Positions 29,249 through 38,322 of a DNA stretch of 64,000 nucleotides are shown piece after piece; position 1 is the stretch's first letter; every line of letters starts with the position of its first letter. Position numbers and translations under genes: made by a program. The DNA comes from Alphaproteobacteria bacterium (GTDB lineage Bacteria; Pseudomonadota; Alphaproteobacteria; Acetobacterales; Acetobacteraceae): NCBI GenBank assembly GCA_016869715.1, contig VGDM01000004.1:62001-126000 (forward strand), written 5' to 3'. The notes below the pieces were generated by a model. The model did not search any database and was not told where the DNA came from. It saw only the letters and a list, made by a program, of their open reading frames with translations.

Positions 29249-30031
29249 ATGAAACCCCAGATGATTCCCTCCACCATTCCCCCCGCTGCGCTGGTCACGG
29301 GCGCTGGCAAGCGGCTCGGCCGTTCCATGGCGCTTGCGCTTGCCAAAGCTGGCTTTGATGTCGCCATCAATTACGCCGCCAGCGCCGATGCGGCGGAAGC
29401 GACGGCGAAAGAAATCCGCGCCCTTGGCCGCCGTGCCATCACGCTGCGGGCTGAACTCGGCCAGGAAGCCGAAGTGGCGCCGCTCATTGCGGATGCGACC
29501 AAGGCGCTTGGGCCGCTTGGTGTATTGGTCAACAACGCCTCCACCTTCGAACGTGATGAATGGGATGACGCAACGCGCGAATCCTGGGACCGGCATATGG
29601 AACCCAATCTGCGCGCGCCCTTCGTGCTGACGCAGCTTTTTGCAAAGGCGCTACCGGCTGCGGCGCAGGGCTTGGTAGTCAATATGCTCGATCAGCGCGT
29701 CTGGTCGCTGACGCCGCATTTCGTTTCCTACACTGTATCCAAGGCCGGGCTTTGGGCGCTGACGCAAAGCCTGGCCCTGGCCCTCGCCCCGCGCATTCGG
29801 GTGAACGCGATCGGGCCCGGCCCCGCTTTGCCCAGCCCCCGCCAATCCCAGAAGCATTTTGACCGGCAGGCTGAGGCGACTCCACTTTCACGGCCAACCA
29901 GCCCGGAAGAAGTGGCGCGCGCACTGATGGCGATCCTGTCGCTGCCATCCATGACCGGGCAGATGATTGCGCTCGATGGCGGGCAGCATTTGCAATGGTC
30001 GCCGACGTTCGGGCAGGAACCCTTGGAATGA
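29249..30031 (+). CDS. SDR family oxidoreductase (pteridine reductase-like)
   Basis: ALVTGAGKRLGRSMALALAKAGFDVAINYAAS; YTVSKAGLWALTQSLALALAP; overlaps folB by ATGA. Confidence 0.88.
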   Translation: MKPQMIPSTIPPAALVTGAGKRLGRSMALALAKAGFDVAINYAASADAAEATAKEIRALGRRAITLRAELGQEAEVAPLIADATKALGPLGVLVNNASTFERDEWDDATRESWDRHMEPNLRAPFVLTQLFAKALPAAAQGLVVNMLDQRVWSLTPHFVSYTVSKAGLWALTQSLALALAPRIRVNAIGPGPALPSPRQSQKHFDRQAEATPLSRPTSPEEVARALMAILSLPSMTGQMIALDGGQHLQWSPTFGQEPLE

Positions 30032-30420
30032 GCTTCGCCCCAGATGCCGCGACGGGGCTGCGGCTGGTTTTTGTGCGCAACCTGGGAGTCCAGGCCCTGC
30101 TTGGCGTTTATGCGCATGAGGAAACGCGCCCGCAGCGCGTGATCCTGGACCTGGAACTGGCGGTGGAGGATCAGGAAGCCCCCGTAGCCGAAGGGCCGGA
30201 CCGGCTATCCCGTGTGGTGGACTATGCGGCCGCAGCCGAAACCGCACGGCGGATTGCCACTTCCGCGCATGTTCGGCTGGCTGAAACCCTGGCCGAGCGT
30301 ATCGCCATCAGCCTTTTGGAAGATACGCGCATTCGGCGTGTCAGGGTGGGGGTGTCCAAGCCGGACGCGATGCCCGGTGGCATCAACGTCGGCGTTGTCA
30401 TTGAAAGATCACGATTTTGA
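30028..30420 (+). CDS. folB: Dihydroneopterin aldolase
   Basis: LVFVRNLGVQALLGVYAHEETRPQRVILDLEL ... ETLAERIAISLLEDTRIRRVRVGVSKPDAMPGGINVGVVIER. Confidence 0.9.
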   Translation: MSFAPDAATGLRLVFVRNLGVQALLGVYAHEETRPQRVILDLELAVEDQEAPVAEGPDRLSRVVDYAAAAETARRIATSAHVRLAETLAERIAISLLEDTRIRRVRVGVSKPDAMPGGINVGVVIERSRF

Positions 30421-30642
30421 CATTGACCGCGCTGCGGATTGTCCACTGCCCGATAACCACGCCCAGGAGCTTTTTGCGGGTGACCGCAAATTTCCCCCTT
30501 GACGGCAGAGTAAGATTGCGCCTGCAAATAAAAACTCTACAAAACAATAGCTTAATTTGCTATAGGCTGAACGCCTCAGAACTGGGCGATGACTTAGAAT
30601 GATTGTGTAACATAGTCTTAACCGAATTGTCTTGGTGGCTTC

Positions 30643-30664
30643 CCACAGGTTTATCCACAGGTTT
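30643..30664 (+). promoter_or_regulatory. Tandem CCACAGGTTT motif containing a perfect DnaA-box-like TTATCCACA
   Basis: CCACAGGTTTATCCACAGGTTT at 30643-30664; TTATCCACA at 30651-30659, in an AT-rich gap upstream of uvrC. Confidence 0.4.
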
Positions 30665-30705
30665 CGTGGACAAATTCGTCTCCCTTTTGCCATAAGATAA
30701 GAAGA

Positions 30706-32592
30706 ATGACCGAAACCGCGCCCCCCGCCCCGGAAAGCCCCTCCTTCCAGGGTCTGGCGGTGTTGGAAGCGGCGCTGCCGACCCTTCCGCTCACCCCTGG
30801 CGTCTATCGCATGCTGGATGAAAAGGGGGAGGCGCTTTACGTCGGCAAGGCGCGGTCGCTCAGGAAGCGCGTTACCTCCCATACCCAGTTGAGCCGCCTG
30901 CCGGAACGGCTGCGGCGCATGGTGTTCGAAACGCGGTCCTTGGAAGTGGTGACCACGGCGTCTGAGGCCGAGGCGCTGCTGCTGGAAGCCAATTTCATCA
31001 AGCGCTTCCGTCCGCGCTTCAACATCGTCCTTCGGGATGACAAATCCTACCCCTGGCTGGTGATTACGGAAGACCACTTTTTTCCGCAGATTACCAAGCA
31101 TCGCGGGGAAAGGCGGAAGGGCGCTTCCTATTGGGGGCCTTTTGCGTCTGTCTGGGCGGTCAATCAGACCTTGGCGGCGCTTCAGCGCGTGTTCTTGCTG
31201 CGGTCCTGCCGGGATACGGTGTTTGATACCCGGACGCGCCCCTGCCTGCTGTTCCAAATCAAGCGCTGCGCCGCGCCCTGTGTGGATCGAATCTCGCAGG
31301 CCGATTACGCGGCGCTTGTGGCGGAAGCCAAGCAATTCCTGTCCGGCGAAACGCCATCCATCCAAAAGCGCCTGGCCGCTGAGATGGAAGCGGCGGCGGC
31401 AGGTTTGCAGTTTGAACGCGCGGCGGCGCTCAGGGACCGTATCCGGGGGCTCACGCATATTCAGGGCAAGGATCGCGTCAATCTGGAAGGGCTGGGCGAT
31501 GCGGATGTGATCGCTTTGCATCAGGCGGCGGGGCAAAGCTGCGTGCAGGTGTTTTTCTTCCGCGGCGGGCGCAATAACGGCAATCGCGCCTTTTTCTTGA
31601 GCCACGCCAAACAGGACCAAAGCCCCGAGGAAGTCATGGGCGCCTTCCTTGGCCAGCTTTATGAGGATTTGCCGCCGCCGCCCTTGCTGCTGCTGTCGCA
31701 TGACCCGCCCGAAGCCGCGCTGATTGCCGAAGCCTTGGCCATCAAGGCTGGGCGGCGCATTGAATTGCGTCGCCCGCAACGCGGCGAAAAACACGAAGCG
31801 CTGGAACACGCCGCGACCAATGCACGCGAGGCCCTGGAACGCCGCATGGCGGAAGGCACTGCGCAGGCGGCGCTGCTGGAAGGCACCGCCACTCTTTTCG
31901 GCCTGCCCGGCGCGCCGGAACGGATCGAGGTTTACGACAATAGCCACATCCAGGGCGCCAATGCCTATGGCGTCATGGTGGTGGCCGGCCCTTCAGGCTT
32001 CATGAAACAGGGCTATCGGAAATTCGCCATCAAAACCGCCGCCACTAATGATGATTTCGCCATGATGCGCGAAGTATTCGAACGCCGCTTTGGCCGCGCG
32101 CTGCGTGAAGACCCGGCGCGGGCTGGCGAAGGCTGGCCTGATCTTGTGTTGATTGATGGCGGCGCCGGCCAGCTTTCCGCCGCGCGAGAGATCATGGCTG
32201 GCCTCGGCCTGGATGATCTGCCCTTGGTCGCGGTGGCGAAAGGGCCAGACCGCGATGCCGGGCGCGAATGGTTTCACATGGTGGGGCGAGAGCCCTTCCA
32301 GCTTCCTCTGCGCGACCCGGTGCTGTTCTATTTGCAGCGCCTGAGGGATGAGGCGCATCGCTTCGCCATTTCCGCCCATCGCGCCGGGCGTTCCAAGGCG
32401 CTGACGCGGTCTGAATTGGATGAGGTGCCAGGGGTGGCGGCGGCGATGAAGCGCAAATTGCTGAACCATTTCGGCTCGGCCCGAGGCGTGCGTCAGGCGG
32501 GGCTCGCGGACCTGGAAGCCTGCCCGGGCGTGGGGCCGGCCATGGCGCAGCGGATTCACGACCATTTCCACCCGAATGCAGCGCTTGGCTGA
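30706..32592 (+). CDS. uvrC: Excinuclease ABC subunit C
   Basis: [59 protein letters not shown]-terminal HhH region. Confidence 0.97.
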   Translation: MTETAPPAPESPSFQGLAVLEAALPTLPLTPGVYRMLDEKGEALYVGKARSLRKRVTSHTQLSRLPERLRRMVFETRSLEVVTTASEAEALLLEANFIKRFRPRFNIVLRDDKSYPWLVITEDHFFPQITKHRGERRKGASYWGPFASVWAVNQTLAALQRVFLLRSCRDTVFDTRTRPCLLFQIKRCAAPCVDRISQADYAALVAEAKQFLSGETPSIQKRLAAEMEAAAAGLQFERAAALRDRIRGLTHIQGKDRVNLEGLGDADVIALHQAAGQSCVQVFFFRGGRNNGNRAFFLSHAKQDQSPEEVMGAFLGQLYEDLPPPPLLLLSHDPPEAALIAEALAIKAGRRIELRRPQRGEKHEALEHAATNAREALERRMAEGTAQAALLEGTATLFGLPGAPERIEVYDNSHIQGANAYGVMVVAGPSGFMKQGYRKFAIKTAATNDDFAMMREVFERRFGRALREDPARAGEGWPDLVLIDGGAGQLSAAREIMAGLGLDDLPLVAVAKGPDRDAGREWFHMVGREPFQLPLRDPVLFYLQRLRDEAHRFAISAHRAGRSKALTRSELDEVPGVAAAMKRKLLNHFGSARGVRQAGLADLEACPGVGPAMAQRIHDHFHPNAALG

Positions 32593-32645
32593 ATATTGCC
32601 GTCCAAGGGTGCCAAAACGCTGCGTTCCGGGTTAAGGAAAGGGAA

Positions 32646-33263
32646 ATGCTGACCGACCTGCCCAATCTGCTGACGCTTTCGCGCATTGCGGCCATACCTC
32701 TGCTGGTGATGCTGGCTTCGATCAACGCGCCGCAGGCGGATATGGCGGCCTGTGTCGTGTTTTCGCTTGCCGCCATCACGGATTACTTCGATGGCAAGAT
32801 CGCGCGGGATCGCGGTGCGGTTTCCGACTTTGGCCGCATGCTGGACCCGATTGCCGATAAGCTTTTGGTTGGCGCGGTGTTGATGCTGCTGGCAGGCTAT
32901 GGGCGGCTTTCTGATGCCGGGCTGTTTCCTGCGATTGTCATCATGCTGCGCGAAATCCTCGTCTCCGGCCTGCGCGAATTTCTGGCCGAATTGCGCGTTG
33001 GCCTGCCGGTCACACCGCTTGCGAAATGGAAAACCGGGTTTCAGATGGGCGCGCTTGGCACCTTGCTTGCAGGTGATAACGGCGCGCCGGTGGTCGGTCT
33101 TGGCTTCCTGCCGGTCTCCCTGATTGGGGAGGGGATGCTCTGGGCTGCCGCGGTGCTGACGCTGATCACGGGTTGGGATTATTTGCGCGCGGGGCTTGCT
33201 CTCGCGCAGGCAGAAGCGCCGAAAAGCCATGATGCGCCGGCAAAACCGCCAGGGCAGTCTTGA
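32646..33263 (+). CDS. pgsA: CDP-diacylglycerol--glycerol-3-phosphate 3-phosphatidyltransferase
   Basis: NLLTLSRIAAIPLLVML; DYFDGKIARDRGAVSDFGRMLDPIADKLLVG (CDP-alcohol phosphotransferase motif). Confidence 0.96.
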   Translation: MLTDLPNLLTLSRIAAIPLLVMLASINAPQADMAACVVFSLAAITDYFDGKIARDRGAVSDFGRMLDPIADKLLVGAVLMLLAGYGRLSDAGLFPAIVIMLREILVSGLREFLAELRVGLPVTPLAKWKTGFQMGALGTLLAGDNGAPVVGLGFLPVSLIGEGMLWAAAVLTLITGWDYLRAGLALAQAEAPKSHDAPAKPPGQS

Positions 33264-33285
33264 GTATGAACCCGGGGCAGCGCAT

Positions 33286-33393
33286 TTTACAGCAGTGCCC
33301 GTTCAGATCGAAAATCTGCACGTGTGAAGATGGTCGAAAAACAACGAGGTAGAGTGGGTGGCGTGAACACACGTGAACGCAACACGCTCTAGC
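33286..33393 (-). repeat. 105-bp dispersed repeat, copy B (inverted relative to copy A)
   Basis: Reverse complement aligns ungapped to 4274-4378, 89/105 identical; ends in CTAG at 33389-33392. Confidence 0.9.
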
Positions 33394-33415
33394 CAAGGAA
33401 GGGACGAGGAAAGCC

Positions 33416-33973
33416 ATGCGATATTCTGTTTTGCTGCTTGGGGCAATACTGGCGCTGCAAGGCTGCGGGCCGAATTGGCAGCCAAGCTGGAATACCAGCG
33501 GCAATGCCGCGATTCCTTTGGCGGATAGCCTGACTTTGCGCCGCGTGACCAGCGGCGATAACAGCGCGGAAGTGCTGCGCACTGAAAACCTGGATTATGC
33601 GGCGATGCGCGCGCCCGCCACGCCGCCCGCGCCCATGACGCCACATGATGCTTTGCGCCTGCCCCCCCCGCCGCCACCACCGCGCAGCAGCAGTTCAATG
33701 CCGCCCCCCATGGCATCCGTGCCGCCACGCGCGCCCTCGCCGCCGGCCACGATGCCTTCCGCCATGCCTGCCCCGCCACCTGCGCGGGTTGAAGGCACCG
33801 TGATTCCCGGCACGGGCGGCCAGCCGGCTGGCATTGTCGCCGGGGGCAATGAGCGCACGCAGGTCTTCAACCAGCCCGGCACAGCGGGTGGCGGCATTGC
33901 GGTGCGTGATGGCGGCACCACCACCATTATCGGGCCGGGCGGGCGCATCACCTCGGTGCCCACACCGCGCTGA
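33416..33973 (+). CDS. Proline-rich putative lipoprotein
   Basis: MRYSVLLLGAILALQGCGPNW (lipobox LALQGC), Pro-rich central region, RBS-like AGGAAGGGACGAGG upstream. Confidence 0.65.
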   Translation: MRYSVLLLGAILALQGCGPNWQPSWNTSGNAAIPLADSLTLRRVTSGDNSAEVLRTENLDYAAMRAPATPPAPMTPHDALRLPPPPPPPRSSSSMPPPMASVPPRAPSPPATMPSAMPAPPPARVEGTVIPGTGGQPAGIVAGGNERTQVFNQPGTAGGGIAVRDGGTTTIIGPGGRITSVPTPR

Positions 33974-33979
33974 AACGCC

Positions 33980-34231
33980 ATGCGGATTCTCTATTTTGCC
34001 TGGCTCCGCCAGAAGACCGGCATCGCGGAAGAAGACGTGGCGCCGCCCGCCGAGATTCGCGACATTGCCGGGCTGCGCGATTGGCTAGCGACCCTTAGCC
34101 CCGGCCATGCAGCGGCCTTTGCTGACGCCAAGCAAATCCGCGCTGCCGTCAATCAGGATTTCGCCGCGCCGGATCATCCCGTGGCAACCGGGGATGAGAT
34201 TGCCTTCTTCCCGCCCGTGACCGGGGGCTGA
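33980..34231 (+). CDS. moaD: Molybdopterin synthase sulfur-carrier subunit
   Basis: MRILYFAWLRQKTGIAEEDV ... ATGDEIAFFPPVTGG with C-terminal GG. Confidence 0.95.
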   Translation: MRILYFAWLRQKTGIAEEDVAPPAEIRDIAGLRDWLATLSPGHAAAFADAKQIRAAVNQDFAAPDHPVATGDEIAFFPPVTGG

Positions 34232-34234
34232 GCC

Positions 34235-34693
34235 ATGGCGCGTATCCAGGTGCAGGAAGCGCTGTTTGACATGGCCGCCGAAAGTGCGGCGCTGACGGCG
34301 GGCCGCACCGATGTTGGCGGGGTTGCTAGTTTTCTCGGTGTTTGCCGTGGCGATGATGGCCTGGCCGCGATGGTGCTGGAACATTATCCGGGCATGACGG
34401 AACGCGCCCTTGGCCGCATCGCGGCCGAGGCTGAGGCACGTTGGCCGCTCACCGGCTGCACGGTGATCCATCGTGTTGGCCGCATTCTGCCTGGTGAGCC
34501 GATTGTGCTGGTGCTGACCGCATCGGCGCATCGTGCCGCGGCACTTGAAGCCAGCGCCTTCCTGATTGATTGGCTGAAGACCAAGGCGCCCTTTTGGAAG
34601 CGCGAGGAATTCGTCGGTGGCGATGCGCGCTGGGTGGCCGCGAAGAATGAGGACGCCGCCGCCGCCGCACGTTGGTCGGCGAAACAGGGGTGA
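34235..34693 (+). CDS. moaE: Molybdopterin synthase catalytic subunit
   Basis: GGVASFLGVCRGDDG; LEHYPGMTERAL; HRVGRILPGEPIVLVLTASAHR; KTKAPFWKREEF. Confidence 0.95.
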   Translation: MARIQVQEALFDMAAESAALTAGRTDVGGVASFLGVCRGDDGLAAMVLEHYPGMTERALGRIAAEAEARWPLTGCTVIHRVGRILPGEPIVLVLTASAHRAAALEASAFLIDWLKTKAPFWKREEFVGGDARWVAAKNEDAAAAARWSAKQG

Positions 34694-36024
34694 GGTCTGG
34701 CGCGACGATTATACTCGGCGCGGCATTGCTGATCTGGCCGGCCTTTTTCAATGGCTACCCCATGTTGTTCAGCGATAGCGGCGGGTTTTTGCATCAGACA
34801 CTCGGGCCGCTGATGCTTTGGGATAAGCCTTATATTTATGGGCCATATCTGCACGCGTTTCATTGGCGCATCAGCCTTTGGGGACCGGCGATCGCACAAG
34901 GTGTGATCCTGTCCCATTTGCTGTGGCTGATGCAGCGCGTGATGCGTGGTGATGCGACACCGCTTTGGCATATCGGGCTTTGCGCCTTTGCCGCTTTGGC
35001 AACGGCGGCACCGTTCAGCGCGGCGCTACTGATGCCCGATATTTTCGCGCCGGTGGTGGTGCTGGGCTTGTTCCTGCTGGGGTTTGGTGGTGCCGCGCTG
35101 ACGCGGTTTGAACGTGGCTATCTGGTGGTGCTGGTTGCGCTGGGTATTGCCGCGCATCTCGCCCATTTGCCGCTCGCGCTTGGGCTTTTGGTGATTGCGC
35201 TGCTGCTCAGTCTTTGGCGGTATCCGGTACGGCTTTTGGCGATGGTCGTGCCCGTGGTGCTGGCGATGGCTGTGCTGCTGATCACCAATACCTTGGGCCA
35301 TGGGCGCTTCGCGCTTTCGCCCTATGGCGCCAGTTTCATGCTGGCGCGCTTGCAGGAAGACGGCCCGGCGACAGCGCTGCTCAAAGCGCGTTGTCTGGAT
35401 GCTGGCTGGTATCTTTGTGCCTTTACCGATCATCTGCCCATGCCGGCGAATGATTTCCTCTGGGCGCCGGATAGCCCAGTCAATCGCGATGCCGCCGGCA
35501 ATCCGCGCTTTCTCGGCGGCATGATGCTGGCGCCGGAGGCCGGGCAGATTGTCAGTGAGACCCTCCGCACCGATCCGCTCGGCGTGGCGCGCGCGATGCT
35601 CGGTAATATGCTGCTACAACTCAGCAGTTTTGGTATTGGCGATACCTTGGATGAGGCGCATTTCGCGGTGGCGATCCGCCCGCGTATTGAACAGGGTTTT
35701 TCAGCGCGCGAATTGGCGGCTTTCGATCAGGCGCGGCAGGCACAAGCCGCGCTGAAGGATGTGCTGATGCCGCTCAATCATTTGCATCTGCTGGTGGTGG
35801 TGCTGGCGCTACCCTTGCTGGTTTGGGCCGCTTGGCGCTGGCAAGATCTGATGCTTGCTTTCGTGCTGTTCCTGCTGGCGGCGGTGCTCGGCAATGCGCT
35901 GATCTGCGGCGGGCTTTCCGCGCCGCATCCGCGCTATGGCGCGCGCATCATCTGGTTGCTGCCAGTGGCGGCGCTGCTCTGCTCGCTTGGCGCGATGATG
36001 CAGCGGGGCCGAAAGCGTGGCTGA
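34672..36024 (+). CDS. Polytopic membrane protein of unknown function
   Basis: Long ORF with many hydrophobic segments; exact start uncertain (overlaps the moaE end). Confidence 0.7.
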   Translation: MVGETGVRSGATIILGAALLIWPAFFNGYPMLFSDSGGFLHQTLGPLMLWDKPYIYGPYLHAFHWRISLWGPAIAQGVILSHLLWLMQRVMRGDATPLWHIGLCAFAALATAAPFSAALLMPDIFAPVVVLGLFLLGFGGAALTRFERGYLVVLVALGIAAHLAHLPLALGLLVIALLLSLWRYPVRLLAMVVPVVLAMAVLLITNTLGHGRFALSPYGASFMLARLQEDGPATALLKARCLDAGWYLCAFTDHLPMPANDFLWAPDSPVNRDAAGNPRFLGGMMLAPEAGQIVSETLRTDPLGVARAMLGNMLLQLSSFGIGDTLDEAHFAVAIRPRIEQGFSARELAAFDQARQAQAALKDVLMPLNHLHLLVVVLALPLLVWAAWRWQDLMLAFVLFLLAAVLGNALICGGLSAPHPRYGARIIWLLPVAALLCSLGAMMQRGRKRG

Positions 36025-36675
36025 TGTTTTCCTGATCGGCCTGATTTTCGTCCTGGCTGGTTTCGTGAAAGGCGTTGCTGGCTTTGGCCTGCCGACCGTG
36101 AGTGTCGCGTTGGTGGCCCTGCTGCGACCGATCCCCGAGGCCATTGCGTTGATGCTGGAGCCGGCCTTTGTCAACAATCTCTGGCAGGGTTTGGCGGGTG
36201 GCCAGTCGCGCGAGGTGCTGCCGCGCATTGGCGTGTTTCTGGCCTGCGCCGTGGTCGGCACCATCGCCGCTGCCTGGCATTTGGCATCGGTGGATGGGCG
36301 CTTGCTGTCGGGGCTTTTGGGGCTGAGCCTGCTGGCTTCAGCGACCCTGGCGCTGGCCGCGCCCAAGCTACCCGCCCCCGACCAGCCGCTGGAACGGTTG
36401 CTCGCTGCCCTCATGGGCCTGGTGTCCGGCGTTTTGGCCGGCTTTACGGGCAGCTTTCTGTTACCCGCCGCCCCCTGGCTGCAAGCGATCCGCCTGCCGC
36501 GCGAGCAATTCGTGCAGGGCTGAGGGTTTTGCGTGTTGCTGATCAATGCGTCCCTGACGCTGGCCTTGGCCTTCGGCGGCAACATTACCGGCGATATCGG
36601 CGCCAAATCCTTATTGTCATTGGGGCCGGCCTTTGGCTGATTGGGGCTTGGTTGGCGCTGCGGGCTTTCCGCTAA
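36017..36675 (+). pseudogene. TauE/SafE family sulfite exporter-like permease, degraded
   Basis: ADVFLIGLIFVLAGFVKGVAGFGLPTVSVALVALL; in-frame TGA at 36521-36523, then GFCVLLINASLTLALAFGGNITGDIGAKS and, in another frame, IVIGAGLWLIGAWLALRAFR*. Confidence 0.8.
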
Positions 36676-36678
36676 AAG

Positions 36679-37572
36679 TCAGGGCCACTTCACCGCTGGC
36701 GGCATAGACATCAGGATCGCTTCCACATTCCCCCCGGTTTTCAGGCCGAAAATCGTGCCGCGGTCATGCAGCAGGTTGAATTCCACATAGCGGCCGCGGC
36801 GGATTAGTTGATGGTCACGCTCTGCCTCGGTCCAGGGCTCATGCATGCGTTTGCGGATGATGGCGGGATAGGCCTGCAGGAAAGCCTGGCCCACATCGCG
36901 GGTGAAGCTGAAATCGGCCTCAATCCCCTTGCCAGGCGTGCGATCCCCCAGCCAATCATAGAAAATCCCGCCCAGCCCGCGCGGTTCGCCGCGATGGGGC
37001 AGAAAGAAATACTCATCGCACCATTTCTTGAAGCGCGGGTAATAAGTTTGGTCGTGCTTGTCGCAGGCCCCTTTGAGGGCCGTGTGGAAATCTTTAGCGT
37101 CGGCCTGGGCTTCGGGTGCTTCGGGCGTCATTGGCGTGATATCCCCGCCGCCGCCAAACCAGGCATTCCGGGTCACGATGAAGCGCGTATTCATATGCGC
37201 CGCCGGCACGCGCGGGCTTTGCATATGTGCCACCAGAGACACACCTGTGGCCAGAAAACGCGGGTCTTCCTCGGCGCCAGGGATCTGTTTGCGGAATTCG
37301 GGGGAAAACTCGCCGAAGACGGTGGAGACATTGACCCCCACCTTTTCAAAAACCTGCCCCTTCAAAACGGATATGACGCCCCCACCCCCTTCCGGCCTTT
37401 CCCAGGCGGTACGGGTAAAGCGCCCCGGCGGCAGGCCGGTACGGGGGCCGGCGGCCAAGTCATCCTCAATCGCCTCAAAAGCCGTGCAAAGCCGGTCCCG
37501 CAATTCCTCAAACCAGGCGCGGGCAGGGGTAACGAAGGGGTGGCTGGCAGGGTCAGTGGCGCTTCTTTCCAT
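36679..37572 (-). CDS. hemF: Oxygen-dependent coproporphyrinogen oxidase
   Basis: [82 protein letters not shown]. Confidence 0.97.
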   Translation of the reverse strand: MERSATDPASHPFVTPARAWFEELRDRLCTAFEAIEDDLAAGPRTGLPPGRFTRTAWERPEGGGGVISVLKGQVFEKVGVNVSTVFGEFSPEFRKQIPGAEEDPRFLATGVSLVAHMQSPRVPAAHMNTRFIVTRNAWFGGGGDITPMTPEAPEAQADAKDFHTALKGACDKHDQTYYPRFKKWCDEYFFLPHRGEPRGLGGIFYDWLGDRTPGKGIEADFSFTRDVGQAFLQAYPAIIRKRMHEPWTEAERDHQLIRRGRYVEFNLLHDRGTIFGLKTGGNVEAILMSMPPAVKWP

Positions 37573-37630
37573 GAGTTAACTCCCTCTTAAACGCCTGGGC
37601 GGATTTACACCTTGCAAACCGCTCTACTAT

Positions 37631-37659
37631 ATCGACCCTACCCGGCGGGGTCGATTTTT
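37631..37659 (+). terminator. Intrinsic terminator/attenuator-like hairpin in the petA leader
   Basis: ATCGACCC-TACCCGGCG-GGGTCGAT followed by TTTT(C); perfect 8-bp stem; a -10-like TACTAT lies just 5' of it. Confidence 0.6.
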
Positions 37660-37769
37660 CGGCGCCGCCATTTAATTGTGGTCTTGGCACTCAAGGGGTG
37701 CGGGCCTAAATCGTGCGGCGAAGTGAAGCCCTCGGCAAGGGGGTTCCCCGTTGCAGAGGGATGATGAGG

Positions 37770-38312
37770 ATGGCTGATACCGCTCATGCGGCGCCCAGTG
37801 GCGCGCCGCGGCGTGACTTTTTGAAGCTCGTGACCGGCGCTTTCGCGGCGGTCGGTGTTGGCGCCATGGCCTGGCCCTTCATCGCTTCCTTGATGCCCGC
37901 GAAGGATACACTGGCGCTGGCGAGCACTGATGTGGATCTGGCGCCGATCACCGAAGGCCAGGCGGTGACCGTGATGTGGAGAGGCAAACCGGTTTTCGTA
38001 CGCAATCGTACGGCCAAGGAAATCCAGGAAGCGCGCGCCGTTCCGGTCAATTCCATGCCCGATCCGGCGACCGATCAATCCCGCGTCCAAAAGGATCAAT
38101 GGCTTGTGCTGGTAGGCATTTGCACCCATCTAGGATGCGTGCCCACCGGCCAAAGGCTGACTGATACGCGCGGCGATTATGGCGGCTGGTTCTGCCCCTG
38201 CCATGGCAGCCACTATGATACATCCGGCAGAATTCGGAAAGGACCGGCGCCCCGGAACCTTGACGTTCCGCAGTACGCCTTCACATCCGACACGAAGATC
38301 AGAATCGGTTGA
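37770..38312 (+). CDS. petA: Ubiquinol-cytochrome c reductase iron-sulfur subunit
   Basis: TAT-like [16 protein letters not shown]; Rieske motifs CTHLGCVP and CPCHGSHYD. Confidence 0.97.
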   Translation: MADTAHAAPSGAPRRDFLKLVTGAFAAVGVGAMAWPFIASLMPAKDTLALASTDVDLAPITEGQAVTVMWRGKPVFVRNRTAKEIQEARAVPVNSMPDPATDQSRVQKDQWLVLVGICTHLGCVPTGQRLTDTRGDYGGWFCPCHGSHYDTSGRIRKGPAPRNLDVPQYAFTSDTKIRIG

Positions 38313-38322
38313 GGAAAAGAAC

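Noticed and set aside
30421-30705. Chromosomal replication origin
   Set aside because: Only one perfect DnaA box, and none of dnaA/hemE/parAB/gidA nearby; kept only as a low-level DnaA-site finding.
30409-31947. 512-aa minus-strand ORF opposite uvrC
   Set aside because: Antisense shadow ORF; composition rich in Arg/Gln/His and no domain.
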